DNA of 64,000 nucleotides from Actinomadura rupiterrae (GTDB lineage: Bacteria; Actinomycetota; Actinomycetes; Streptosporangiales; Streptosporangiaceae). Of this stretch, positions 7,081-14,479 are shown in pieces. Numbering within the stretch: position 1 is the stretch's first letter; the number at the start of each line of letters is the position of its first letter. The notes beneath the pieces were generated by a model. The model saw only the letters and a list, made by a program, of their open reading frames with translations, was not told the origin of the DNA and ran no database searches. The DNA lies in contig NZ_JAMZEA010000002.1 of assembly GCF_024172125.1 (NCBI RefSeq), positions 496,001 to 560,000 of the forward strand, written 5' to 3'. The position numbers and the translations under genes are program-made.

Positions 7081-8160
7081 ATGGCCTCGCCTTATATCGA
7101 GATCCCGGTCGGAGAGCGGCTCGTCAAGGTCTCCAACCCGGACAAGGTCTACTTTCCGGAGCACGGGTACACCAAGCGGCAGCTCGTGGAGTACTTCATC
7201 GCGGTGGGGGACGGCATCCTGCGCGCCACGCGCGACCGCCCGACCACGCTCGAACGCTGGCCCGGCGGTGTGTTCGAGGGCGCGAAGATGGCCACCCGCG
7301 AGGACTACGCGCGCGGCCAGGCCGGGTTCGGCGCGGGCAAGTCCGACGCGTTCTACCAGAAGCGCATCCCCAAGGGCGCGCCCGAATGGGTGCAGACCGC
7401 CCGTATCGCCTTCCCGAGCGGGCGGTCCGCCGACGAGGTCATGCCGACCGAGGTCGCGACGATCGCGTGGGCGGCGAACCTCGGCACCCTGACCTTCCAC
7501 CCCTGGCCGGTCCGCGGCGCCGACGTCGACCACCCCGACGAGCTGCGCATCGACCTCGACCCGCAGCCCGGCACGGACTTCTCCGACGCCGTCCGGGTCG
7601 CGCTCGGCCCGGCCCGCGACCTGCTCGGCGAGCTGGGCTACACCGGGTACGTCAAGACGTCCGGCAAGGGCGGCGTGCACATCTACGTCCGGATCGAGCC
7701 GCGCTGGACGTTCACCGAGGTCAGGCGGGCCGCGCTCGCGTTCGGGCGCGAGGTCGAGCGGCGCGTCCCGGCCGAGGTCACCACCAAGTGGTGGAAGGAG
7801 GAGCGCGGCGAGCAGGTCTTCGTCGACTTCAACCAGAACGCGCGCGACCGCACGATCGCGTCCGCCTACAGCGTCCGCCCGCTGCCGTACGCGCCCGTCT
7901 CCGCCCCGCTGACATGGGACGAGCTGGCCGACGCCGACCCGCACGACTTCACCATCGCCACCATGCCGGCCCGCTTCGCCGAGGTCGGCGACCTGCACGC
8001 CACCATCGACGACAAGTCCTTCTCCCTGGAGCCGCTCCTGGAGATGGCCGACCGCGACGAGCAGGACCACGGCCTCGGCGACGCCCCCTACCCGCCCAAC
8101 TACCCGAAGATGGAAGGCGAGCCGAAGCGCGTCCAGCCCAGCAAGGCCCGCAACGACTGA
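7081..8160 (+). CDS. LigD-type polymerase/primase domain protein (NHEJ)
   Basis: This 359-residue protein is the polymerase domain of bacterial LigD, standing alone. Visible motifs are LTFHPWPVRGADVDHPDELRIDLDPQ (catalytic Asp158 and Asp160 in the DLD motif), TSGKGGVHIYV with the nucleotide-binding histidine, and TIASAYSVRPLPYAPVS. It is an archaeo-eukaryotic primase-fold enzyme that adds ribo- or deoxynucleotides at breaks during end joining. Many actinomycetes split ligase, nuclease and polymerase into separate genes. No Ku or ligase gene is nearby. No strong ribosome-binding site is seen. Confidence 0.9.
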   Translation: MASPYIEIPVGERLVKVSNPDKVYFPEHGYTKRQLVEYFIAVGDGILRATRDRPTTLERWPGGVFEGAKMATREDYARGQAGFGAGKSDAFYQKRIPKGAPEWVQTARIAFPSGRSADEVMPTEVATIAWAANLGTLTFHPWPVRGADVDHPDELRIDLDPQPGTDFSDAVRVALGPARDLLGELGYTGYVKTSGKGGVHIYVRIEPRWTFTEVRRAALAFGREVERRVPAEVTTKWWKEERGEQVFVDFNQNARDRTIASAYSVRPLPYAPVSAPLTWDELADADPHDFTIATMPARFAEVGDLHATIDDKSFSLEPLLEMADRDEQDHGLGDAPYPPNYPKMEGEPKRVQPSKARND

Positions 8161-8188
8161 GCCCAGGCCCACGACGCGCGAGTGCAGG

Positions 8189-9001
8189 TCAGGCGGCGGC
8201 CGAGGTGGTGAGCAGGGCCAGTTTCGCCTCGCTGCCGGTGCCGGGGTCGGGGTGGAAGACGACGAGCTTCTGGCCCGCCGTCCCGCTGACGCCGAGCCGC
8301 TCCCGGTTCAGCTGGAGCCGTCCCACGCGCGGGTGGTCCAGCCGGATCGGCGCGCCCTCGCAGACGGCGACGTCGTGCAGCGCCCACAGCCGGGCGAACT
8401 CGGGGCTGGCCTGGGACAGCTCGTCCACGAGCGCGGGGAGCCCCGGGTCGCCGGCGTCCGCGCCGGCGGTCTCGCGGAACCCGGCGACCAGGCTGGACGC
8501 GGCGTGCTCCCAGTCCGGGTAGAGCGCGCGCTCGGCCGGGTCGAGGAACGCGTCCCGCAGCCGGTTCGCCCCGACCACCAGGCGCGGTGACAGCGCCGTG
8601 GCCGCCGGGTTCGCGGCGAGGACGTCCAGGTGGCGGCTCTCGACGATCGCGGGCAGCCCGAGCGCCGCGACCAGCTTGGCGACGCTCTCCGGGACGTCCT
8701 CCCCGGCGGGACGGCGTTTCGGCCGGTTCGGAGCGGCGAGGCGCAGCAGGTACGCGGTCGCGTCGGCGTCCAGGCGCAGCGCCCGGGCGAGCGCCTCCAG
8801 CACCTGGACGGACGGGTTCCGGTCGCGCCCCTGCTCCAGGCGCAGGTAGTAGTCGGCGCTGATCCCGGCCAGCAGCGCCACCTCCTCGCGCCGCAGGCCC
8901 GGCACCCGCCGGATGCCCGACGCGGGCAGGCCCGCCTGGTCCGGCGTGACCAGCTCCCGGCGCGCCCGCAGGTACTCGCCCAGCACGTTCGGTTGCCTCA
9001 C
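8189..9001 (-). CDS. XRE-family regulator with MmyB-like ligand-binding domain
   Basis: The 270-residue protein has an N-terminal helix-turn-helix (RRVPGLRREEVALLAGISADYYLRLEQGRDRNPS), the hallmark of the MmyB-like subgroup, and a PAS-like C-terminal domain with LDVLAANPAATALSP. In this family the C-terminal domain binds a ligand and regulators usually control an adjacent, often divergent, enzyme gene; here that is the hydrolase at 9151. The GTG start lies directly behind GGTGGAGG, so translation may be leaderless or weak. Confidence 0.85.
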   Translation of the reverse strand: MRQPNVLGEYLRARRELVTPDQAGLPASGIRRVPGLRREEVALLAGISADYYLRLEQGRDRNPSVQVLEALARALRLDADATAYLLRLAAPNRPKRRPAGEDVPESVAKLVAALGLPAIVESRHLDVLAANPAATALSPRLVVGANRLRDAFLDPAERALYPDWEHAASSLVAGFRETAGADAGDPGLPALVDELSQASPEFARLWALHDVAVCEGAPIRLDHPRVGRLQLNRERLGVSGTAGQKLVVFHPDPGTGSEAKLALLTTSAAA

Positions 9002-9150
9002 CCCTCCACCGTATGCGGCCCGGAGGGCGCCTGCCTGGTCCTGCCACCCCCAGGATCGGCGGGGTTCTGGCTGGTCCGAAATCCCGGACGCACCGTGGGC
9101 TCAGAACCGCGGCAGACCGACCGCGGACGAGCACCCTCGGGAGTCTCCCC

Positions 9151-9867
9151 ATGACCACATACCTGCTGGTGCACGGCGCCTGGCACAGCGGACGCGCCTG
9201 GGAGCGGGTCGTCCCGCTGCTGGAAGGGGCCGGGCACCGCGCCCTCGCGCCCACCCTGACCGGCTACGGTGACAAGATCCACCTGGCCGGCCCGGACGTC
9301 GGCCTCGGCACGCACGTGGACGACATCACCACCGAGATCCTCGCGAACGGCCTGACCGACGTGGTCCTGGTGGGCCACAGCTACGCCGGGATGGTCATCT
9401 CGGGCGTCGCGCACCGCGTCCCGGACCGGATCGCGCGCCTGGTCTTCCTCGACGCGATGGTCCCCGTGGACGGCGAGACCGCGATGGACGTCATGCCCGC
9501 CGCCCGCAAGGCCGCCGAGCACGCCGCCGACGGCTGGCGCGTCCCGCCGCCGCCCGAGCAGCCGCCGCCCCTCGGCCTGTTCGGCGTCACCGACCCGGAC
9601 GACGCCGCCTGGCTCCGCACCCTCCTCTCGGACCAGCCGATCCGCTGCCTCACCGAGCCCGTCCGCATGGACGACCCGGCCGCGAACACGATCCCGAGGA
9701 CGCACATCCACTGCGTGGGCCCCGCCCCGAAGGGCATCACCCGCCGCCCCGTCCCGGACACCGAGCCCGACGGCACCCCGTCCCGCGTCCTCCGCCTCGA
9801 CACCGGCCACGACTGCATGATCACCACCCCGAGGGCGCTCACCGACCTCCTCCTCACTCTCGCCTGA
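9151..9867 (+). CDS. Alpha/beta-fold serine hydrolase
   Basis: This 238-residue hydrolase has HGAWHSGRAWE (oxyanion loop), GHSYAG with nucleophile Ser77 and a late LDTGHDCMIT with the catalytic histidine. The shape is that of salicylate-esterase/methylesterase-like small hydrolases. It diverges from the MmyB-like regulator at 8189-9001, and the 149-base gap should hold their shared control region. The ATG at 9151 places the first beta strand correctly at the N-terminus; upstream in-frame codons belong to non-coding sequence. Substrate unknown. Confidence 0.85.
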   Translation: MTTYLLVHGAWHSGRAWERVVPLLEGAGHRALAPTLTGYGDKIHLAGPDVGLGTHVDDITTEILANGLTDVVLVGHSYAGMVISGVAHRVPDRIARLVFLDAMVPVDGETAMDVMPAARKAAEHAADGWRVPPPPEQPPPLGLFGVTDPDDAAWLRTLLSDQPIRCLTEPVRMDDPAANTIPRTHIHCVGPAPKGITRRPVPDTEPDGTPSRVLRLDTGHDCMITTPRALTDLLLTLA

Positions 9868-10012
9868 CCCCTCGCCCATCGGGTTCGCCGCCGTCACGCG
9901 GAGCCCGATCCACTGGTATCCGACGCGGGATCCGCCGTCGCCGCAACGCCATTCCGCATCCGTTTCGCGTCCGTTTCGCGGGCGTTCCGGTGGGCTTTCG
10001 AATTTCGGCCAT
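9854..10012 (-). CDS. Possible small basic protein, 52 residues
   Basis: An ATG at 10012 is preceded by a well placed GGGAGG (five-base spacing) and opens a 52-residue reading frame, MAEIRKPTGTPAKRTRNGCG onward, very rich in Arg and Pro. The last codons overlap the end of the convergent hydrolase by 14 bases. I know no family for it. The ribosome-binding site is the main support; the composition is also what random high-GC sequence would encode, so this is tentative. Confidence 0.25.
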   Translation of the reverse strand: MAEIRKPTGTPAKRTRNGCGMALRRRRIPRRIPVDRAPRDGGEPDGRGVRRE

Positions 10013-10194
10013 GAGAACCTCCCGATCGCGGCCGGCAGCGAGAATGCCGCGGCTCTGATCAGGTAGGCGCCAAGTGGTCACGGCCGATTCGGGACACGAT
10101 CGGGACGCCCCGCGCGGCTCCGTGCGGTAATGCGGGTAGCGCGGGACGTCCCGGGACGGGCCGGGGCGTCCGGACGACTCGTACGGGGGCTCCC
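9868..10194. other. 327-base gap, no certain gene
   Basis: Apart from the tentative small minus-strand frame (9854-10012) I see no gene, repeat or obvious terminator. A direct repeat of CGTTTCGCG-like units (CCGTTTCGCGTCCGTTTCGCGGGCG, around 9959-9983) is present. The right half should contain the promoter of the helix-turn-helix gene at 10195. Confidence 0.5.
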
Positions 10195-10917
10195 ATGACC
10201 ACCACCCGTGACCGGCTCGCGACCGAGCTCCGGCGGCTTCGCGAGGTCTCCGGCCGAAGCCTCAAGGATCTGGAGTCCGACCTGCACGTCAGCGACTCCA
10301 GCCTGTCCCGCTACCTGTCCGGCAAGACCGTCCCGCCCTGGGACGTCGTGTCGGCCCTGTGCAGGGTCGCGGGCCGCGAACCGGAGCAGCTCCAACCGCT
10401 CTGGACGGCCGCGCGGAATGAGCCGGAGCAGAACGGCCGAACGGTCCAGGAACCGGCGCCGAAATCCCGCCCGCCGTGGCTGATCCCTTTGATCTGCGTC
10501 GCATTCGGCATTCTGGTGGGCGGTGCCATTGTGCCCGCAGTGAACGCCGTGACAAGCCGGCACCACTCCGACTCCGGCACCCGTGGCCCGCATTTCTCGG
10601 TAACCCTGCTGGAAGGGCGGAATCCAGAGAGTTCCAATGCGGCCATCTGGTCGTTCAATGCCCGCTGCGGCAATGCCGACGAATACCGTCTCGTCTATGA
10701 CCTGCCCATCCCCATCCAGCACCGCGCCACCGCCTACCGCCTCGAACACTCCGACTGCACCGTCAAGCTCTTCGACGGCATAGGCGGCACCGACGTCGGC
10801 ATTCCCCTGACCAACGACGCCAGGGTCCACACCGTCCCGCCCGAACTCCTCCGCCGCGGCTCATCCGTCGTCGCCTATTCCTGCTGCAACGGCACGATCC
10901 TCCCCACCCGCAGATAA
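10195..10917 (+). CDS. Membrane-anchored XRE-type helix-turn-helix protein
   Basis: The protein of 240 residues begins with an XRE helix-turn-helix (residues about 8-62: RLATELRRLREVSGRSLKDLESDLHVSDSSLSRYLSG). After a short linker comes one transmembrane span (about 94-118: PWLIPLICVAFGILVGGAIVPAVNAV) and a roughly 120-residue exported domain with four to five cysteines (RCGN, HSDC, SCCNG). This layout, DNA-binding inside and a sensor outside, suggests a one-component transmembrane regulator like many actinomycete proteins. No target is evident. Confidence 0.75.
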   Translation: MTTTRDRLATELRRLREVSGRSLKDLESDLHVSDSSLSRYLSGKTVPPWDVVSALCRVAGREPEQLQPLWTAARNEPEQNGRTVQEPAPKSRPPWLIPLICVAFGILVGGAIVPAVNAVTSRHHSDSGTRGPHFSVTLLEGRNPESSNAAIWSFNARCGNADEYRLVYDLPIPIQHRATAYRLEHSDCTVKLFDGIGGTDVGIPLTNDARVHTVPPELLRRGSSVVAYSCCNGTILPTRR

Positions 10918-11016
10918 CCCCCCGCTCAAGATCATTCAGCTGCATATCTGGACGTTCCACACGATCCGTGTATCCTCCGTAACAGCCGCCCCCCGCCATG
11001 GCCGAGCGGGGGAGTC

Positions 11017-11943
11017 ATGGGGTTGGGAGCCGGCTTCAAGGTCTCGCAGCTCGAACGGCAGGTTCGGGAGGCCGAGCGCCTGCAGCAGGTCGCGGAACTC
11101 GCCCGGATCGAGCGGGCGCTCGTGACCGTCCACCACCAGAACTTCGCGCCTGCCACGCGGGCGTTCGTCCCGCTGCCTCCGCGCACCGATCCCGCGCCGA
11201 TCGAGGGCCGTCTCAGGGAGATCCATATCGGCGCGCTCGGGCTTTTCGAGTTCGCCAAGCGGAGGCAGGTCGCGGAATGGGCGCGCCAGGCCGCATTCGG
11301 ACAGGCGCAAGAGGCCGATGCCCGGATGCAGGCCGAGTATCAGCGGCTGATGCGTGACGCCGATCTGGAATGGCGCAAGCTCGTCGACCACGATCCGGTC
11401 GCTGTCAGGGCCGCGCTCGAAGCGGCATTCGACGACGACCGGGCGCCTGCCGTGTGCCTCGACGTGGACGACGAGGACGGCGTCCGGTACGCGACCGTCG
11501 CCGTGCTGTTCCCCGGGCTCGGGCTCGTCCCCGAGAAGTGCGCCACGGTCACGCCCGCGGGCAGGCCGACGCTGAAGCCGCGCACCAAGACCGACCGCAA
11601 CCAGGTGTACCTCGCGGCGCTCGGCTCGACCGTGCTGGCGGCCGTGAAGGAAGGGTTCGCCGCCGCGCCGAGCGTCCAGGAGTTCCGCGTCGTCGCGGTC
11701 CGCGTCGCGGCTCGCCAGGTGAACGGGTTCGAGGCGGTCTTCGCGGGACGGTTCGACCGCGAGCGCTGCCAGGCGACGCCGTGGACGCGGATCGACCCCG
11801 CCGAGGCACTGGCCGGCGTGCCCGGCGGGCTGCTGCGCAGGACCGGCCGCACGCGCGAGGTCGCGGCGCTCGATCCGTCCGCCGAGCCGGGGCTGGCCGC
11901 CGTCCTCGCGGCGCTGGCCGACGGACTTGCCGCGGACGTCTGA
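11017..11943 (+). CDS. Hypothetical protein with N-terminal coiled coil
   Basis: I do not recognise this 308-residue cytosolic protein. The first 130 residues are charged and helical (QLERQVREAERLQQVAELARIERALVT; EWARQAAFGQAQEADARMQAEYQRLMRDADLEW) and likely form a coiled coil. The rest is a mixed alpha/beta domain (PAVCLDVDDEDGVRYATVAVLFPGLGLVPEK). GGGGGAG precedes the ATG. The gene ends 12 bases before the next, so the two form an operon. Actinomycete proteins of this type are common and uncharacterised. Confidence 0.7.
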   Translation: MGLGAGFKVSQLERQVREAERLQQVAELARIERALVTVHHQNFAPATRAFVPLPPRTDPAPIEGRLREIHIGALGLFEFAKRRQVAEWARQAAFGQAQEADARMQAEYQRLMRDADLEWRKLVDHDPVAVRAALEAAFDDDRAPAVCLDVDDEDGVRYATVAVLFPGLGLVPEKCATVTPAGRPTLKPRTKTDRNQVYLAALGSTVLAAVKEGFAAAPSVQEFRVVAVRVAARQVNGFEAVFAGRFDRERCQATPWTRIDPAEALAGVPGGLLRRTGRTREVAALDPSAEPGLAAVLAALADGLAADV

Positions 11944-11955
11944 GGAGGACTTTCG

Positions 11956-12924
11956 ATGGGACGCCGCTTCAACCCACCGCCCGGATGGCCCGACCCCGGG
12001 CCCGGCTGGACGCCGCCGCCCGGCTGGCTGCCGAATCCGGCGTGGCCGCCCGCTCCACCTGGATGGGATTACTGGAGCTATTCGGACCCGACGCCGATCC
12101 GGCAGGTCAAGCGGGTCGTCCTCGGGCCGGTCCGGACGCATCCGGCGCGCAAGCTGGCGCGGAGCGGCGGTTTCGGGTTCCTCGCCTTCCTGTTCGTGCT
12201 GGCGGCGGTGACCCCCGCGTCGCCCCCGCGCGACGACGGGACTGCGACGGCCGCGTCCGTGCCGTCCTCGGCCCGCCCCAGTCCCAGCCCCACGCTGCCC
12301 GCCGGGGTTCCCGCGCAGGCGCAGCGCGTCGTCGTGGACGAGGTGGTGGACGGCCAGACCGTCCGCCTGCACGCGCTGGACGACCGCCGCGGCGGCTTCC
12401 GCAAGGGGACGAAGACGACGGTCGCGCTGCTCGGCCTGGCGTCCCCGCGCGGCAAGCAGTGCCACAGCGGGGAGTCGAAAACGGCCCTGGAGGCGCGGCT
12501 TTCGGAGACCACGCCTGTCTACGCCGCTGCGGCGAAGGGCGGCGTCCTGCTGTGGGCGAACCGCGGCGAGTCGATCAACCTGCGGCTCGTCCAGGACGGC
12601 GACGCGCGGGCGGTCAAGTCAGCCGATGCCGGGATGAAGCAGGCCGAGGTCACCGCGAAGGCGATGCAGTCGGGCGTGTGGTCCTCGGTCTGCGTCAAAC
12701 CCAAGCCGACGCCGTCCCCGACGCCGACGGCTCCGCCGACCTCCGACACACCGACCGAAGCGCCACCCGACACGCCGACCGACGAGCCGTCCGAACCCGG
12801 CGACGGCGGCGGGGACCACGCGCCGTCAGGAGCCACGGCGCTCTGCCGCGACGGCACGTACTCGTTCTCCGCGCACCGCCGCGGCACGTGTTCGCACCAC
12901 GGCGGTGTCGCGCAGTGGCTCTAG
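11956..12924 (+). CDS. Membrane-anchored degenerate nuclease-like protein with DUF3761 tail
   Basis: The product has 322 residues: a Pro/Trp-rich N-terminus (PPPGWPDPGPGWTPPPGWLP), one transmembrane span (FGFLAFLFVLAAVTPAS), a region resembling staphylococcal nuclease (VVDEVVDGQTVRLHALDD to AEVTAKAMQSGVWSSV), a Pro/Thr linker, and a short C-terminal DUF3761-like domain (LCRDGTYSFSAHRRGTCSHHGGVAQWL). In true nucleases the strand 'VRLIGIDTPE' gives catalytic Arg and Glu; here it reads VALLGLASPRG and the later 'YGR' is absent. The domain is therefore probably not catalytic and may bind or signal instead. Confidence 0.65.
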   Translation: MGRRFNPPPGWPDPGPGWTPPPGWLPNPAWPPAPPGWDYWSYSDPTPIRQVKRVVLGPVRTHPARKLARSGGFGFLAFLFVLAAVTPASPPRDDGTATAASVPSSARPSPSPTLPAGVPAQAQRVVVDEVVDGQTVRLHALDDRRGGFRKGTKTTVALLGLASPRGKQCHSGESKTALEARLSETTPVYAAAAKGGVLLWANRGESINLRLVQDGDARAVKSADAGMKQAEVTAKAMQSGVWSSVCVKPKPTPSPTPTAPPTSDTPTEAPPDTPTDEPSEPGDGGGDHAPSGATALCRDGTYSFSAHRRGTCSHHGGVAQWL

Positions 12925-12966
12925 CGCGCGGGCTCTAGCGCGCGGGCTCTAGCGCGCGGGTTCTAG
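12919..12966. repeat. 14-bp tandem repeat carrying both stop codons
   Basis: Three perfect copies of CTCTAGCGCGCGGG (12919-12932, 12933-12946, 12947-12960) are followed by a degenerate TTCTAGCGGG. Every copy has CTAG, which supplies TAG on both strands. The first copy gives the stop of the plus-strand gene and the degenerate one the stop of the convergent ankyrin gene. Confidence 0.85.
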
Positions 12967-13664
12967 CGGGCGCCGGCGGCGCGGAGGATGTCGGCGATCT
13001 CGCGCTGGTGCTTGCGCGTGGCGTTCTCCAGCGGTGACACGCCTTCGCCGTCCGCGAGGTTCACGTCCGCGCCGCCGCTGATCAGGAGGCGGACGATCTG
13101 CTGGTACGGCGGGGAGCCGTCGCCGAGGACGATGGCTTCGAGCAGTCCCGTCCACCCGAGGTTGTTGACGTGGTCGACATTGATGCCGGTCTTCAGCACC
13201 TCGCGGACGTAGTCGACGTGCCCGCGCTCGCAGGCGGGGATCAGGGCGACGCCGCCGTAGCGGTTGGTCAGGGTGAGGTCGGGCTTGGCGGGGAGCAGGG
13301 CGCGCAGCATCGCGACGCTTCCGGTCACGCCGGTGACCAGGAAGGCGCTGTCGCGCTGGTCGTCCTGCGCGTTCGGGTCGGCGCCGGCGGCGACCAGGAC
13401 CTCCGCGGCCTCGACATGGTCGGCGGCGGACGCGAGCAGCAGCGGGGTGCGGCGGCGTCCGTCGCGGGTCTCGGTGTCGGCACCGGCGGTCAGGGCGTCC
13501 CGGACGGCGGCGGCGTCGCCTTGCGCCGCGGCCTTCAGCAGGGATTCGTTGGGCATGGCTCCGGCTCTCTCGGTGGGCGGGCTGGCGCACGCGGCCAGGG
13601 TGCCGCAGGCGGCCAGGGCGCCGAGCGCGAGCACGCCCAGCGCCCCTCTCCGGTCGATCATCAT
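12963..13664 (-). CDS. Ankyrin-repeat lipoprotein
   Basis: This 233-residue protein has a signal sequence (RRGALGVLALGALAACGTLAAC) with two lipobox-like cysteines, LAAC at either end of the hydrophobic stretch. From about residue 40 there are four to five ankyrin repeats: SLLKAAAQGDAAAVRDALTAGADTETRD, TPLLLASAADHVEAAEVLVAAGADPNAQD, LIPACERGHVDYVREVLKTGINVDHVN, LLEAIVLGDGS, and VRLLISGGADVNLADGEGVSPLENATR. It is likely displayed outside the membrane for protein binding. Its stop lies in the 14-bp repeat. Exported ankyrin proteins next to catalases are known, but none is here. Confidence 0.85.
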   Translation of the reverse strand: MMIDRRGALGVLALGALAACGTLAACASPPTERAGAMPNESLLKAAAQGDAAAVRDALTAGADTETRDGRRRTPLLLASAADHVEAAEVLVAAGADPNAQDDQRDSAFLVTGVTGSVAMLRALLPAKPDLTLTNRYGGVALIPACERGHVDYVREVLKTGINVDHVNNLGWTGLLEAIVLGDGSPPYQQIVRLLISGGADVNLADGEGVSPLENATRKHQREIADILRAAGAR

Positions 13665-13671
13665 GCCGCCA

Positions 13672-14352
13672 TCAGCGCTGGTGGTATCCCAGCGCCTTCA
13701 GCTGGTCGGTGCTCAGCCGCGACACGTTGTGGTCGTGGTCGGTGGACGCGTACTGGTGCAGGGTCCAGGACGTCCAGGGCGCGGGCGGGGTGACCTGCCC
13801 GGCGTCCTCGCCGTAGTGCGCGACCCAGAGCGGGTAGTCGCCGAGGCCCGCGCCGTACTGCTGCGCGAACGACCAGGAGCTGTAGAAGAACGGCTTGACG
13901 CCGGTCTGCTGCGTGACGCGTTCCAGCCACGTCTTCGCCCAGGCGTTCACGGCCTGCGTGGACCGCCCGTCGCTGTCCTCCAGGTCGAGCATGAGCAGGT
14001 CGCCGTCCTTCAGGCCCTGCTGCTGGACGACCCGGACGAAGTGGTCGGCCTCCTGCACCGGGTCGTTGTCCGGGTGCGCGTAGTGGTAGGCGCCGCGCAC
14101 CTTGCCGTACTGGCCGAGCTCCTTCCAGTTCTGGGCGAAGCCGGGATCGTCGAGGGTCCGCCCCTCGGTCGCCTTCGCGATGCCGAAGGCGAGATCGCCG
14201 CTGCGCCAGTCGATGCCCTGGTCGAACGACGAGACGTCGATGCCGTGGGGCAGGCCGGGGTTGCTGGTCTCCGCCTGCGCGGGCAGGGCGAGGCCGAGGG
14301 CGGCCGCGGCCCCTGCGAGCGGCAGGGCGAGGAGACGGGAGATGCGGTTCAT
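13672..14352 (-). CDS. Secreted GH25 muramidase (lysozyme)
   Basis: The 226-residue product has a Sec signal peptide (SRLLALPLAGAAAALGLALPAQA) and then a complete glycoside hydrolase family 25 domain: HGIDVSSFDQGIDW with the catalytic Asp39, AYHYAHPDNDPVQEADHF, LLMLDLEDSDG with the general acid Glu, KPFFYSSWSFAQQY and LWVAHYG. GH25 enzymes cleave the MurNAc-GlcNAc bond of peptidoglycan. There is no extra wall-binding domain. It stands alone, upstream of the divergent LuxR-type regulator. Confidence 0.92.
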   Translation of the reverse strand: MNRISRLLALPLAGAAAALGLALPAQAETSNPGLPHGIDVSSFDQGIDWRSGDLAFGIAKATEGRTLDDPGFAQNWKELGQYGKVRGAYHYAHPDNDPVQEADHFVRVVQQQGLKDGDLLMLDLEDSDGRSTQAVNAWAKTWLERVTQQTGVKPFFYSSWSFAQQYGAGLGDYPLWVAHYGEDAGQVTPPAPWTSWTLHQYASTDHDHNVSRLSTDQLKALGYHQR

Positions 14353-14479
14353 GCATCCAACCTCGCCGCGGACGAGCGGAACGGGTGCCAGCGATCGGCT
14401 GAAGCACGCATCAACCGTTCGGACGATGGCTCACCGTTCCAGTACCGTCCGTGGCCGATCAGATCTACAGTGTTATGCG

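Noticed and set aside
7081-8160. Complete non-homologous end-joining locus
   Set aside because: Only the polymerase domain is present; no Ku, ligase or nuclease gene lies nearby.
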